NCBI RefSeq assembly: GCF_009617995.1
Contig: NZ_CP044129.1
Span: forward strand, 2,976,001 to 3,040,000
DNA from: Halomicrobium sp. LC1Hm
GTDB lineage: Archaea > Halobacteriota > Halobacteria > Halobacteriales > Haloarculaceae
DNA: 64,000 nt
Reading direction: 5' to 3'
Made by a program: the position numbers and the translations under genes. Positions 51,307 to 62,598 of the stretch are shown here, in pieces. The notes beneath the pieces are model-generated. The model was not told where the DNA came from. It saw nothing but the letters and a program-made list of their open reading frames with translations, and made no database searches. Position 1 is the first letter of the stretch; each line of letters begins with the position of its first letter.

Positions 51307-52674
51307 TCAGTGGTCGTGATCGTGGTGGTCGTGGCCGCCGTCAGACGCCGCTTCGGAGTCCTCGTCGGTCCCCGAGATGTCGCCGCCAGCGACCAGCGCG
51401 TCGTGGTCGCCCTCGATCATGTCCATGTTCTTGAGGTTGTCCCGTTCCTCGAAGTCGGTGACGGCGTCCCGGAGGTCCTGCTGGGTGAGCGTCGTCCGCT
51501 CTTCGGTCAGTGCTTCCAGTACCGCCTCGCGGAGGACGAGCCGGAGGTCACTGCCGGTCAGGCCCTCGGTGATCTCGGCCAGCTCGTCGGGCTCGAAGTC
51601 GACGATCTCCATCTCCTGGGTGACCACCCGGAGGATGTCCGAACGCATCCCTCGGTCGGGCTTGGGGAAGTTGACGATCTCGTCGAAGCGCCGCCAGGCC
51701 GCGGCGTCGAGCTGGTCGGGGTGGTTGGTCGCGCCGATCAGGAGCACGTCGTCCTGGATGAGGCTGACCTCGTCGATGGACTTCAGGAGCGTGTTGACCG
51801 CGCGCTTGATCGCCGCGTGCTCGTCCGAGGAGCGGGTCTTGGCGACGAAGTCGAACTCGTCCATAAAGAGGATACACGGCGAGAGTCGCTTTGCCACCTC
51901 GAAGGTCTTCTCGACGTTCTTTGCCGTCTCGCCGAGATACTGGGAGGTGATCATCGACAGCTTCACCTCGACGAAGGGGAGGTCCAGATCCTGTGCGAGC
52001 GCGCGGGCGACGCTGGTCTTGCCCGTGCCCGGCGGCCCGACAAAGAGGAGCTTCCCGATCTCGCGCAGCCCGATCTGGGCCAGGTAGTCGCGGTGCTCGA
52101 TTGCCTTGACGATCTTGTGGATCTCGGCCTCCTGATCGGGCGTGAGGACGAGCTGGTCCATCGTCATGTCGACTTCCTCGGGTGCCCGGACCTCGACGAG
52201 GTCGAGCATCCCCTCCTCTTCTTCCTCCTCGTCGAAGGCCTCGTCCAGCAAGGCGTCGATCAGCGCCCGGTCGGCGCGGGCGGGCCGGTTCTGCTGGCGC
52301 GCGCTCTCGTAGTCGACCCCGTCGACGCGGTCCTCGAAGGCCGCGGCCATGACCGGGTTGCGCTGGAGGCGCTCGGCGTCGGTGCGCTTCTCGTACCACT
52401 CCTCGGCCATCTCCCGGTCGGTAAAGGAGATCGCGCCGGAGAACTCGTCGCGGTCGGTAAACATCAGTTCCGAGACGGCTTCCCAGGGTCGTTCGATGCC
52501 GGTGGCGGTCGTGGCCGCGCTACTCGTCGGCGTCAGCGGCCGCTCGATCTCCCCGTCGGTCCAGAACGCGGCCCGGTACCCCGGCGGGAGATCGTCGGGT
52601 TCCAGATCACGCTGTTCGGTGTAGATCTTCGTCGTCAGCAAGAACTCGACGATATCTAGCTCCGGATCACTCAT
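51307..52674 (-). CDS. AAA-family ATPase with His-rich C-terminal tail
   Basis: 455 aa from ATG 52674 (MSDPELDIVEFLL). N-terminal region (about 1-185) of unknown fold with an acidic stretch DEEEEEEGM. The AAA core has Walker A GPPGTGKTSVARAL, Walker B CILFMDEFDF, sensor 1 GATNHPDQLD, arginine finger region AAAWRRFDE and a lid with LTGSDLRLVLREAV. The tail HDHHDHDH could bind metal. Such single-AAA proteins act as remodelling ATPases; partner unknown. Confidence 0.85.
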   Translation of the reverse strand: MSDPELDIVEFLLTTKIYTEQRDLEPDDLPPGYRAAFWTDGEIERPLTPTSSAATTATGIERPWEAVSELMFTDRDEFSGAISFTDREMAEEWYEKRTDAERLQRNPVMAAAFEDRVDGVDYESARQQNRPARADRALIDALLDEAFDEEEEEEGMLDLVEVRAPEEVDMTMDQLVLTPDQEAEIHKIVKAIEHRDYLAQIGLREIGKLLFVGPPGTGKTSVARALAQDLDLPFVEVKLSMITSQYLGETAKNVEKTFEVAKRLSPCILFMDEFDFVAKTRSSDEHAAIKRAVNTLLKSIDEVSLIQDDVLLIGATNHPDQLDAAAWRRFDEIVNFPKPDRGMRSDILRVVTQEMEIVDFEPDELAEITEGLTGSDLRLVLREAVLEALTEERTTLTQQDLRDAVTDFEERDNLKNMDMIEGDHDALVAGGDISGTDEDSEAASDGGHDHHDHDH

Positions 52675-52810
52675 TCCCAGCCACGTACGCCGGGCACGGG
52701 GATAAGTGAATCGAACCGGGGCGTCCGTGGGAGGAGGTCGCGGGGTAAACGGACGACACCGGCCTCCGAGTTTGTGAGATTTTAACACGGCTGCGCTCTA
52801 CGGTGGGTGT

Positions 52811-53950
52811 ATGACACGGACACCAGTCGTCGTCGACGCGGTACGGACGCCCCAGGGCAAAGAAGACGGCGTGTACGCCGACACGCGAAGCGAGGACCTC
52901 TCGGTCCCGCTGATCAACCAGATGCTCGCGAGCACGGGCGTCGAGTCCGCGCAGGTCGACGACCTCGTGTGGGGCTGTGCCCAGCAGCGCGACGAACAGG
53001 GCAACAACCTCGCACGCGTGATCGCGCTGCTCTCGGACCTCGGCGAGTCGGTGCCGGGGACGACGGTCAACCGCTGGTGTGCCTCCTCGGCACAGGCGAT
53101 CACGACCGCCGCAGACGCCATCGCCGCCGGACAGCGCGAGTGTGTGATCGCCGGGGGCGTCGAGTCGATGTCCCGGGTGAAGATGGGCGAGAACACGCAC
53201 AACGTCCACCCGAAGCTCGCCGAGCTGTACAACATCGGCGAGCTACAGATGGGGATGACCGCCGAGAAGGTCGCCGACGAGTACGACGTCGCCCGCCAGG
53301 AACAGGACGAGTACGCCCTGCGGAGCCAGCAACGCGCCGCCGAGGCAACCGAGTCCGGTCGGTTCGACGACGAGATCGTCCCGATCGAGACCGACGACGG
53401 CCCCGTCGACGCCGACGAGGGCATTCGCCCCGACACCACGCTGGAGAAGCTGGGCGAACTCCCGACCGTCTTCAAGTCCGACGGCTCCATCACGCCCGGC
53501 AACGCCTCGCAGGTCTCGGACGGCGCTGCCGGCCTCATGATCACTTCGGAGGCCTTCGCCGAGGAACACGGGCTCGACGTGCTGGCGGAAGTCGGCGACC
53601 ACTCGGTGGCCGGCGTCGACCCGACGGTCATGGGCATCGGTCCGGTCCCGGCCGTCGAGTCGCTGTGTGAGCGGACCGGTCGCGACCCCGAGGAGTACGA
53701 CCTCGTGGAACTCAACGAGGCCTTCGCCAGCCAGACGCTGTACTGCCAGCGCGAACTGGGCTTCGACGACGATATCTTCAACGTCAACGGCGGGGCCATC
53801 GCGATCGGCCACCCGCTGGGAGCCAGCGGCGCGCGCCTGCCCGTGACGCTGATCCACGAGATGAACAAACGCGACGCCGAACTCGGACTGGCGACCGAGT
53901 GTGTCGGCTTCGGGCAGGGCCAGGCCATCGAATTCCGCCTCCCCCAGTAA
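52811..53950 (+). CDS. Acetyl-CoA C-acyltransferase (thiolase)
   Basis: 379 aa. Nucleophile region TTVNRWCASSAQAITTAADAI (Cys near residue 87), VIAGGVESMSRV, ELNEAFASQTLYCQRE, GGAIAIGHPLGASGARLPVTL (GHP His) and C-terminal ECVGFGQGQAIEF (second Cys). Biosynthetic or degradative thiolase; haloarchaea use them for beta-oxidation, PHA or mevalonate routes, so the pathway cannot be fixed. A TTTTAACAC TATA-like element is about 20 nt upstream. Downstream are two looped hairpins. Confidence 0.92.
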   Translation: MTRTPVVVDAVRTPQGKEDGVYADTRSEDLSVPLINQMLASTGVESAQVDDLVWGCAQQRDEQGNNLARVIALLSDLGESVPGTTVNRWCASSAQAITTAADAIAAGQRECVIAGGVESMSRVKMGENTHNVHPKLAELYNIGELQMGMTAEKVADEYDVARQEQDEYALRSQQRAAEATESGRFDDEIVPIETDDGPVDADEGIRPDTTLEKLGELPTVFKSDGSITPGNASQVSDGAAGLMITSEAFAEEHGLDVLAEVGDHSVAGVDPTVMGIGPVPAVESLCERTGRDPEEYDLVELNEAFASQTLYCQRELGFDDDIFNVNGGAIAIGHPLGASGARLPVTLIHEMNKRDAELGLATECVGFGQGQAIEFRLPQ

Positions 53951-53959
53951 CACCAGCGT

Positions 53960-54015
53960 CCGGCGAGCGAAGCGAGCCGGTTCGCCGAACCGAGCGCAGC
54001 GAGGGTCGGTTTTTT
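53960..54015 (+). terminator. Double hairpin with T6 after the thiolase gene
   Basis: CCGGC-GAGCGAAGCGA-GCCGG (53960-53980), then CCGAACC-GAGCGCAGCGA-GGGTCGG (53985-54009, one A-G mismatch) followed by TTTTTT (54010-54015). The layout is that of an intrinsic terminator. A second copy, CCGGACC-GAACGGAGTGA-GGTCCGG with T6, is at 63012-63043. Confidence 0.65.
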
Positions 54016-54131
54016 CGCCCAGGTTTTTCGAGGAGTGGTGCGCGAGCGTGTCGCCGGTCGGCGACAGACCACAGAGCGCCAGTTTCGGGGCGTTCTCGCA
54101 GGTTTATCCGTTCGGCGACGCTGGGAGCGGT

Positions 54132-54596
54132 ATGGAAATCGGAGCGATGTTCGAACAGATCCCGTTCGCCGCGGAGCTGGGTATCGAATTCGACGAGGTG
54201 GCGGACGGCCACGCCGAGGGCCGCCTGCCGCTGCGCGAAGAGCACTCCTCGAACCCCGGCGGACAGATCGCCCACGGCGGCGTCACGTTCTCGCTGGCCG
54301 ACACCGTCGGCGGCGCGGCCGTCGTCTCGAAGTCCGAGTCCGTCTCGCCGACGATCGACATGCGGATCGACTATCTCGCGCCAGCGACCGCAGACTTGCG
54401 GGCTGTCGCCGACGTGGTCCGGTCGGGAGCGAGCGTGGCGACCGTCGACATTGAGGTGTACGACGCCGACGACCACCACGTGGCCAGCGCTCGCGGCGTC
54501 TACAAGACCGGCGGACAGGGCGAGGCGACCCCCTGGACCGACGGCACCGACGTTGAGCCCGCCAACGGCGACGGAGGACAGCGATCCGAGGAGTGA
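54132..54596 (+). CDS. PaaI/hotdog-fold thioesterase
   Basis: 154 aa from ATG 54132 (MEIGAMFEQIPFAAELGIEF). Hotdog signature HGGVTFSLADTVGGAAV (His-Gly-Gly loop and central helix), preceded by NPGGQIA, and DMRIDYLAPATADLRAVADVVRSG. Hydrolyses acyl-CoA thioesters. Separated from the thiolase by looped hairpins but on the same strand; a linked acyl-CoA role is possible. Confidence 0.85.
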   Translation: MEIGAMFEQIPFAAELGIEFDEVADGHAEGRLPLREEHSSNPGGQIAHGGVTFSLADTVGGAAVVSKSESVSPTIDMRIDYLAPATADLRAVADVVRSGASVATVDIEVYDADDHHVASARGVYKTGGQGEATPWTDGTDVEPANGDGGQRSEE

Positions 54597-54653
54597 CGCA
54601 TGTCGCCCTCCGGGACGGGAGAGAAAAGTTTGCGAGGGAGACAGCCAGCGGCG

Positions 54654-55904
54654 TCAGTTCCAGATGTCCTGTCCGAACGCGTATGACACGGTTCGGTCGC
54701 CGACGAGCGCGGCGGTCTCGTCGGTGAACGCCTCGGCGCTACTGTTCGTGCGCTTGATCGTGGTCAGCGGCGACCCCGTGCCGCCGGCCCGTTCGAAGAC
54801 GAACGCACCGCCAGCGGCCTGTCCGGTCGTGTTCGACGGGAAGTCGGCCCCACCACGGAACGAGCGCTGCTTGCTGGCGACGATCCGTTCGGCCGCTGCC
54901 CCGTCGCCCGATTCGACGTAGGCGAACTGCGTCGTGACGTTGGCGTCCCGCGTGAGACCGCCGGCATCGAACGTCGTCGTCTCGAAGCGCACGACCAGGA
55001 GGCTGCCGGAGACGTCTCCGACCTCGTCGCGGTGTCGAACAGTGGCACCCCGATCGCGGAGCGCCGCGGAGAGTCGCTCGGTGAGTGGGGCTTCCAGCGC
55101 GTCGTTGTCGCCGGTGACGACGAGGTTGACGGTCTGGTTCGGGAGGTCCGGGACACCGGCGTCGGCCGGCGTCGCGGAGATCGACGCCGACGGCGCGTGG
55201 TGGAAGTAGTCGTCCGAAACGGCAGGGCTGTACGCCAGGGCGACCGGTGTCGTGCACACGCCGACGAGGAGTATGCACGACGCGAGGAGTGTTCGTCGTT
55301 GCATCGTGTTGAGGTCAGAGAGCCGGCGGGGGTCGAACGAGACGGTGCGTTGGCCGTCGGCGGAGACGTACGTCACGATGAGGGTCGTGACGGCCCCCGT
55401 CGCCGGAACGAGTATCGTCTTCGGGTTCGAGGCCCCCGAGACAGCCGACTGCTCGATCCCGCGGACCAGTTCCGTCGCTGTCTCGAACAGTGCGTACAGG
55501 AGCCCGAAGACGAGGAAGCCACCGAGGAATCGTTTGAGCTTCGCGATGAGACCCTGTTTGCGGTCGTCGGTGCCGAGGAACACGACGGCCGGGTTCTCAC
55601 ACGGGCCGTACACTGCCATCTCTTTGCCCCGGGCGGAGTACCGAGTCTCGGTGACCCGGACGAGCTCCACCGCTTCGAGCTTCTCGATGTGATACATGAC
55701 GTTCTGGATCGTCGTGTCCGCTCGCTCTGCGAGTTCCGCAGGGGTGCCCGGCGTGCGGTGGATCTCTGCGAGCACCGTCCGCGTCGTCTGCGAGGAGAGC
55801 GCGTCGAAGACCGCGTCGGCTTCCTCGTCGTCGACGTCGAGCAACTGCAGCGATCCGTCCTGGGACGACTCGGTCTCCGAGCGCGAGGAGGGCAACAGCG
55901 ACAT
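54654..55904 (-). CDS. Membrane-anchored winged-helix (ArsR-type) regulator with extracytoplasmic domain
   Basis: 416 aa from ATG 55904 (MSLLPSSRSET). ArsR-like winged helix (about residues 25-95: VFDALSSQTTRTVLAEIHRTPGTPAELAERADTTIQNVMYHIEKLEAVEL). Two membrane segments (FLGGFLVFGLLYALFETAT; TLLASCILLVGVCTTPVALA) and a C-terminal extracytoplasmic region with many Thr and Ala. Such proteins may be transmembrane one-component regulators. Possible operator ACTAA-GCAT-TTAGT (55929-55942) just upstream. Confidence 0.75.
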   Translation of the reverse strand: MSLLPSSRSETESSQDGSLQLLDVDDEEADAVFDALSSQTTRTVLAEIHRTPGTPAELAERADTTIQNVMYHIEKLEAVELVRVTETRYSARGKEMAVYGPCENPAVVFLGTDDRKQGLIAKLKRFLGGFLVFGLLYALFETATELVRGIEQSAVSGASNPKTILVPATGAVTTLIVTYVSADGQRTVSFDPRRLSDLNTMQRRTLLASCILLVGVCTTPVALAYSPAVSDDYFHHAPSASISATPADAGVPDLPNQTVNLVVTGDNDALEAPLTERLSAALRDRGATVRHRDEVGDVSGSLLVVRFETTTFDAGGLTRDANVTTQFAYVESGDGAAAERIVASKQRSFRGGADFPSNTTGQAAGGAFVFERAGGTGSPLTTIKRTNSSAEAFTDETAALVGDRTVSYAFGQDIWN

Positions 55905-55928
55905 ACTGGTCGTCAGAATCAGAGAGCC

Positions 55929-55975
55929 ACTAAGCATTTAGTGATATCTCTGTGTTCAACGGCGATTGAACACAG
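55929..55975. promoter_or_regulatory. Operator-like repeat and 10-bp hairpin between antiporter and regulator
   Basis: ACTAA-GCAT-TTAGT (55929-55942) precedes the regulator start by about 25 nt. CTGTGTTCAA (55950-55959) and TTGAACACAG (55966-55975) are perfect 10-bp arms around CGGCGA, 21 bp past the antiporter stop. The second may terminate the antiporter transcript or bind the regulator dimer. Confidence 0.55.
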
Positions 55976-55995
55976 GACGACGGCAGAAAGCGTCG

Positions 55996-57888
55996 TCAAG
56001 CGGTCTTCGAATCGACCATCTGCATCCCCTCACGAACGGATTCGCGACGGCCCAGCAGCGTGATCATGTCGCCTTTCTCGATGACGAAGTCGGCCGTGGG
56101 CACCTTCGTCTCGCCGTCGCGGGTGACCAGCGCTATCAGGCAGGCCTCGGGCAGCAGGGAGCCGACCTCGTTGATCGGTTTCCCGACGAACTTCCCGCCA
56201 CAGACCTCGACTTCCTGGACGTCGCCCTCGTGGCCGATGTCGGTCATCCAGTTGGCGATCGCCGGGCGTTCGATCTGGTTGTCCATCGCCCAGGCCGTCG
56301 CCATCGACGAGGAGATGGTCCGAACGCCCAGATCCTCGAACGCCTCGACGTTGTCGGGGTTGTTGGCCCGTGCGATGACGTTCTCCACGTCGAACTTCGA
56401 GGACGCCAGCTGTGACACGAGCAGGTTCACGTCGTCGTCACCGGTGGCGGCGGCGACGATCTTGGCGTTGTCGGCCCCGGCACCGCGTAACGTGTCGGTG
56501 TCGGCTCCGTCGCCGTACTCGACGGTGTAGCCGGCGTTTCGCGCCGATTCGACGACTGCTTGATTCTTCTCGATGATGACGATGTTCTCGCCGCGGTCTT
56601 CGAGGCGTTCGGCGAGCGACCGGCCCACCTTACCGCCTCCGACGATGATGACTCGCATTGGTATCACGTCCAGGTATTCTGCGATGTAGCGCGCGAGGCC
56701 ACCTTCGAAGATGGCCGTCAGCAGGATCGCGAGGAAGACGACCCCCAGCAGGAGACTGGCCTCCTCTGGGAGCCCTTCGGATCGGAGTTGCACGGCAAAC
56801 AGCGTCGCGACCGACGCGGGAATGATCCCGCGGGGACCGACGAGACTCATGAACGTCCGCTCCTGTAGCGTGAAGCGGTCGCCGACGGTCGAGATGAAGA
56901 TCAGGAGCGGGCGCAAGACGAGCGCGATGATCACGACGACGGCGACGCCCGCGAGACCGACCGTCTGGAGCGTGGAAAATTCGAGCAGGGCCGCGAGCGT
57001 GATGAAGACGAACGAGAGGACGATGAGCGTGATGTCGCCCTTGAAGTCCTCGATGTCTTCCTCGTAGGGGATGTCGGCGTTGCCAAGCAGGAAGCCGGCC
57101 GTCGCGACGGCGGCGACGCCGGCCTCGCTGGCGAGTGAGTTCGCCGAGGCGTAGGCGACCAGCGCCCCCGCGAGGACGAGCAGTCGGGCGTTGCGCGGTG
57201 CGTCGCCGGGCGCGAGATCCACGTACCGGACGAGGTAGTACAGCACACCGGCGACGACGACCCCGAAAAAGAGGCCGATCCCGAGTCGTCCCGCGAACCC
57301 TTGCAGGAGTCCCTCGAAGCTGTCTGCGGGGTTGACGATCTCGAAGAAGACGACGGCCAGAATGGCGGCACTCACGTCGTTGACGATCCCCTCGGTCTCC
57401 AGGGTGGCCGCGACCCGGTCGCGCACCGGCACGATGTCGAGGATCGGCGTGACGACGGTCGGGCCGGTGGCGGTCAACAGTGCGCCGATAGTCAGCGACA
57501 GCGCCCAGGAGGCACCCAGTGCGAAGTGGACCGCGGCAGCGGTTCCCAGCAGCGCGATGAGCGCACCGACCGTGACGACGCGCAGCGCCGCTGCCGGGGC
57601 TTCGCGGATGCGGCCGACCCTGAGGTGAAACGCCCCCTCGAAGACGATGATCGCGACCGAGAGACCGACGATCGCCGGCAGCGCGTCGCCGAACGACGCC
57701 GGGTCGATGATCCGACCACCGAGGAACGGGAGGTGGCCGGAGAGATACCCCGAGATCGGTCCGAGCAAGAGCCCGGCACCGATGTAGAAGATGATAGTCG
57801 GGATCTGGAGTCGGTCGGCGAGCAACTGAGCGAGGACGCCGATCGCAGTGATCCCTGCGACGAGGAGTATCAGTTCAGTAGCCGCCAT
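55996..57888 (-). CDS. CPA-type cation:proton antiporter with TrkA regulatory domains
   Basis: 630 aa. About thirteen helices with CPA motifs VLAQLLADRLQIPTIIFYIGAGLLLGPISG and LLTATGPTVVTPIL plus ETEGIVNDVSAAILAVVFF. From residue about 415, TrkA-N (RVIIVGGGKVGRSLAERLEDRGENIVIIEKN, NAD-binding GxGxxG) and TrkA-C. Exchanges Na+ or K+ for H+ under nucleotide control, important at high salt. ATG at 57888. Confidence 0.9.
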   Translation of the reverse strand: MAATELILLVAGITAIGVLAQLLADRLQIPTIIFYIGAGLLLGPISGYLSGHLPFLGGRIIDPASFGDALPAIVGLSVAIIVFEGAFHLRVGRIREAPAAALRVVTVGALIALLGTAAAVHFALGASWALSLTIGALLTATGPTVVTPILDIVPVRDRVAATLETEGIVNDVSAAILAVVFFEIVNPADSFEGLLQGFAGRLGIGLFFGVVVAGVLYYLVRYVDLAPGDAPRNARLLVLAGALVAYASANSLASEAGVAAVATAGFLLGNADIPYEEDIEDFKGDITLIVLSFVFITLAALLEFSTLQTVGLAGVAVVVIIALVLRPLLIFISTVGDRFTLQERTFMSLVGPRGIIPASVATLFAVQLRSEGLPEEASLLLGVVFLAILLTAIFEGGLARYIAEYLDVIPMRVIIVGGGKVGRSLAERLEDRGENIVIIEKNQAVVESARNAGYTVEYGDGADTDTLRGAGADNAKIVAAATGDDDVNLLVSQLASSKFDVENVIARANNPDNVEAFEDLGVRTISSSMATAWAMDNQIERPAIANWMTDIGHEGDVQEVEVCGGKFVGKPINEVGSLLPEACLIALVTRDGETKVPTADFVIEKGDMITLLGRRESVREGMQMVDSKTA

Positions 57889-57965
57889 CTACAGGAACGC
57901 ACGGAGTCGGGCCGCATAAACGCACTCACTCGTCGCCGGGATCGCACCACGGACGGCTCTGGCGA

Positions 57966-58877
57966 TTACGCGTCCTCACCGCGGCGGTCCAGATACGTCA
58001 GGACGCCACGGACGTTCATCGCGACCTCTGCCCGCGCTTTGTGGTCGCTCCAGACGGCGGGCGTCTCGACGGTCTCGACGAAGTGGTCGACGACCGCCTC
58101 GTCGTCGGCGTCAGCGCGTGCGGTCTCGACGGCCTCGACCCACGTTTCGAGGGTCGCGGCGTACTCGTCGAGGCGGTCGGCGGTCCGGGCCGGGCCGTAG
58201 TGTGCGTAGCAGAGCCACGTCCGATCGAGGTCGGCGAGCATCGCCACGTCGTCGAGGGCACCGTCGAGATCGAAGTTCGGCGGCGGGCTCGTCACGTGGA
58301 CCTCGTCGGTCGAGGGCGTGTAGATACCGGCCGCGTCGGCGGTGAAGACGGCGTCCAGTTCGGGCGCGTCGAAGACGACCTGATGGGGTGCGTGGCCGGG
58401 CGCGTGACGGGCGCGGAGACGGTGGTCGCCGAGGTCGATCGCGTCGCCGTCGGTCAGTGTCTCGATGCGCGACTCGGGGACCGGCGTCGGCTCGGTGTAG
58501 TACTCGATCTGGTCGCCGACGGCCTGTTTCGTGCCGGCCCAGAGGCGAGCGGGATCGACGAGGTGGCGCGCTCCCGACTCGTGGACGAACACGGTCGCGT
58601 TCGGGCACGCCTCGACGAGGGGGCCCACGCCGCCAGCGTGATCGAGGTGGACGTGCGTGAGCGCGATCACGTCGAGCGCCTCGGGAGCGAGGTCGGCCGC
58701 GTCGAGGAGATCGAGGACGCGCTCGACGTTGGTTCCCAGACCCGTATCCACCAGCGCCGGCCGGTCGCCGTCGACGAGGTAGACGGAGCCGTACTCCTCG
58801 ACATCGTACATGCCGGTGTCGACGTACCAGCAGTCGTCGTGGACCGCTCGTGCTCGAACCACGTCGCCGATTGCCAT
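57966..58877 (-). CDS. MBL-fold metallo-hydrolase
   Basis: 303 aa from ATG 58877 (MAIGDVVRARAVHDDCWYVDTGMYD). Metal site LTHVHLDHAGGVGPLVEACPNATVFVHES (HxHxDH), HAPGHAPHQVVF, FTADAAGIY and CYAHYGPA; C-terminal helices about 235-300. Glyoxalase II/quorum-lactonase-like; substrate unknown. Divergent from katG, with a 16-bp palindrome (58919-58934) in between. Confidence 0.85.
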   Translation of the reverse strand: MAIGDVVRARAVHDDCWYVDTGMYDVEEYGSVYLVDGDRPALVDTGLGTNVERVLDLLDAADLAPEALDVIALTHVHLDHAGGVGPLVEACPNATVFVHESGARHLVDPARLWAGTKQAVGDQIEYYTEPTPVPESRIETLTDGDAIDLGDHRLRARHAPGHAPHQVVFDAPELDAVFTADAAGIYTPSTDEVHVTSPPPNFDLDGALDDVAMLADLDRTWLCYAHYGPARTADRLDEYAATLETWVEAVETARADADDEAVVDHFVETVETPAVWSDHKARAEVAMNVRGVLTYLDRRGEDA

Positions 58878-58918
58878 ACTACGAGTGGGGAGCGGCGACG
58901 CGTTAAAGCCACCGCCAC

Positions 58919-58934
58919 TTTGGCATATGCCAAA
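58919..58934. promoter_or_regulatory. 16-bp perfect palindrome upstream of katG
   Basis: TTTGGCATATGCCAAA, perfect, centred about 47 nt before the katG ATG (58973) and about 50 nt from the MBL-gene start. Likely operator for a redox-responsive repressor or activator shared by the two genes. Confidence 0.65.
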
Positions 58935-58972
58935 ACAACTGTTTTTGAGGAGGGTCTGCACGGGACTAGTAG

Positions 58973-61171
<2,199 letters not shown>

Positions 61172-61376
61172 CGTCTCGTCTGTGCCTGCCCGCTGAAAGG
61201 CGCGGGCCGGAGCACGACCGGGCAGACGACGCCCGCTTTTCGCAGTCGCCGGGAACGCTGGAACGGCGCACCGAGTTCGTTTCACGACAGGTCGCTGGCA
61301 GAACTCATACTACCGGCAGTATCACTGCAGGCGGTAGGACTATGTGTCGGTGTCACATGGAGTGCAGTGGATCGCT
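61172..61376. other. 205-bp gap between katG and the zinc-finger gene
   Basis: Contains CGTCTGTGCCTGCCCG opposite CGGGCAGACGACG (about 61176-61235), a probable katG terminator structure. TCATACTACCGGCAGTATCA (61306-61325, approximate) is nearly palindromic and resembles the joined ends of the 84-bp element. No gene seen. Confidence 0.45.
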
Positions 61377-61652
61377 ATGCAACCGTGCCACAACTGCCAG
61401 GCGGCTATCGACGAGTACCTCTTGGACAAACACCTCGAACCCCTGCGCGAGCTGACGGTCGACGACTTCAACCTCTGTGTCGACTGTACGACAGTGGTCG
61501 AGGACGCGTGCGTGGAGTGTGGCGGCGCGGTCTACGTTCCGAGAAGCGAGTCCACGGTGCCGGACTACTGTCCGGCGTGTCGGTCCGAGCACATCGCGGA
61601 GACCGGCGAAGATCCCGGCTGGACGGTCGACGCCCAGTCGAAACGCGTCTAG
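61377..61652 (+). CDS. Multi-CxxC zinc-finger protein
   Basis: 91 aa from ATG 61377 (MQPCHNCQAAIDEYLLDKHLE). Four Cys pairs: CHNC (4-7), CVDC (about 34-37), CVEC (about 46-49) and CPAC (about 66-69), enough for two zinc sites. Small haloarchaeal zinc-finger type, possibly nucleic-acid or protein binding. Longer start at 61344 adds MSVSHGVQWIA; less likely. Confidence 0.75.
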   Translation: MQPCHNCQAAIDEYLLDKHLEPLRELTVDDFNLCVDCTTVVEDACVECGGAVYVPRSESTVPDYCPACRSEHIAETGEDPGWTVDAQSKRV

Positions 61653-61668
61653 CCGAGCGTTCCGTTTT

Positions 61669-61752
61669 GCCGTCGAATCGACTGCCGTACTGCGGCCGTC
61701 CCGTCGATCCCGGAGCGGCGAGACCGGTCACAGACGACAGCCGGCGGTCTCA
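61669..61752 (-). repeat. Degenerate stop-codon element after the alpha/beta hydrolase
   Basis: On the minus strand TGAGACCGCCGGCTGT (TGA is the hydrolase stop at 61750-61752), then TCTGTGACCGG, aligned with copy C. The right end (near 61669) is weak but shows GCAGTACGGCAG. Confidence 0.5.
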
Positions 61753-62598
61753 CTCGACCGCGTCCAGTAAGATCGACTCGAACTGCTCGACCAGCGTCGA
61801 GTAGTGGCCCGCGTCGACGACGGTCACGTCGGTGTCGGGCAGTCGGCTGGCGACGGCCTGCGCGACCCGGAGCGGGACTCGTTCGTCCTGGCGGCCGTGC
61901 CACAGCGACAGCTGCCGGGCGCAGTCGGCGGGGTCGAATCCCCAGGGCTCGCCCAGCATCGGGAACTCGTGGGCCGGCCCGCGCCCGCCCTGAGCGAACG
62001 CCTCGGCGGCGTCGGCGACGACGACGGTGCCGTCGGGGGCGGCAAACAGCTCGCGGTCGGGGGCGGACGCGCCGCTCTCGATGGTCTCGCGAAACCGCCC
62101 GAGCCAGTGGCGGGCCAGCCAGCCCGTCAGCCCGAACAGCCCCCGCGAGAGCCCCGGCACCGACCGGGTGGCGGCCGTCAGCCGACGGTTCGACGCCGTG
62201 GCGTACTGCCGGGTCTCCGGCGGGCCGGGACTGCTGACGAGGACGGCCCGCTCGACGCGGTCGAGTTCGTGGGCGCAGGCCGCGGCGTGGGGTCCGCCAG
62301 CCGAGAAGCCGACGACGGAGAGGGTGTCGAGATCGAGCATCTTGGCCAGCGTCCGCACGTCGTCGGCCCAGTCCAGCAGGTCCCGGTCGGGCCGGAAGTC
62401 GGACGCGCCGAACCCCGGCCGATCCGGCGCGATCAGGCGGGCGTCGTGGTGCTGGGCCGTCTCGTCGAACAGCGACCACAGCAGCCGGGAACCAGGGTTG
62501 CCGTGGAGACACACCACCGGCCGCCCGTCGGCGCGGCCGTACTCCTCGTAGGCCAGTCGCCGCCCGTCGCCGACGACGACCGTCTCCGGCTCGGTCAT
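61750..62598 (-). CDS. Alpha/beta hydrolase
   Basis: 282 aa from ATG 62598. Oxyanion HGNPGSRLL, nucleophile elbow VVGFSAGGPHAAACAHE (Ser-x-Gly type GFSAGG), Asp near HGRQDERVPL and His in VDAGHYSTLVEQF. Serine hydrolase or esterase/epoxide-hydrolase type; substrate unknown. TATA CTTATAAG (62623-62630) is 25-32 nt before the ATG, so the transcript is leaderless. Confidence 0.9.
   Translation of the reverse strand: MTEPETVVVGDGRRLAYEEYGRADGRPVVCLHGNPGSRLLWSLFDETAQHHDARLIAPDRPGFGASDFRPDRDLLDWADDVRTLAKMLDLDTLSVVGFSAGGPHAAACAHELDRVERAVLVSSPGPPETRQYATASNRRLTAATRSVPGLSRGLFGLTGWLARHWLGRFRETIESGASAPDRELFAAPDGTVVVADAAEAFAQGGRGPAHEFPMLGEPWGFDPADCARQLSLWHGRQDERVPLRVAQAVASRLPDTDVTVVDAGHYSTLVEQFESILLDAVE

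Noticed and set aside
61306-61325. TCATACTACCGGCAGTATCA as a further full copy of the 84-bp element
   Set aside because: Only joined ends without the inner hairpin, so at most a deleted remnant.
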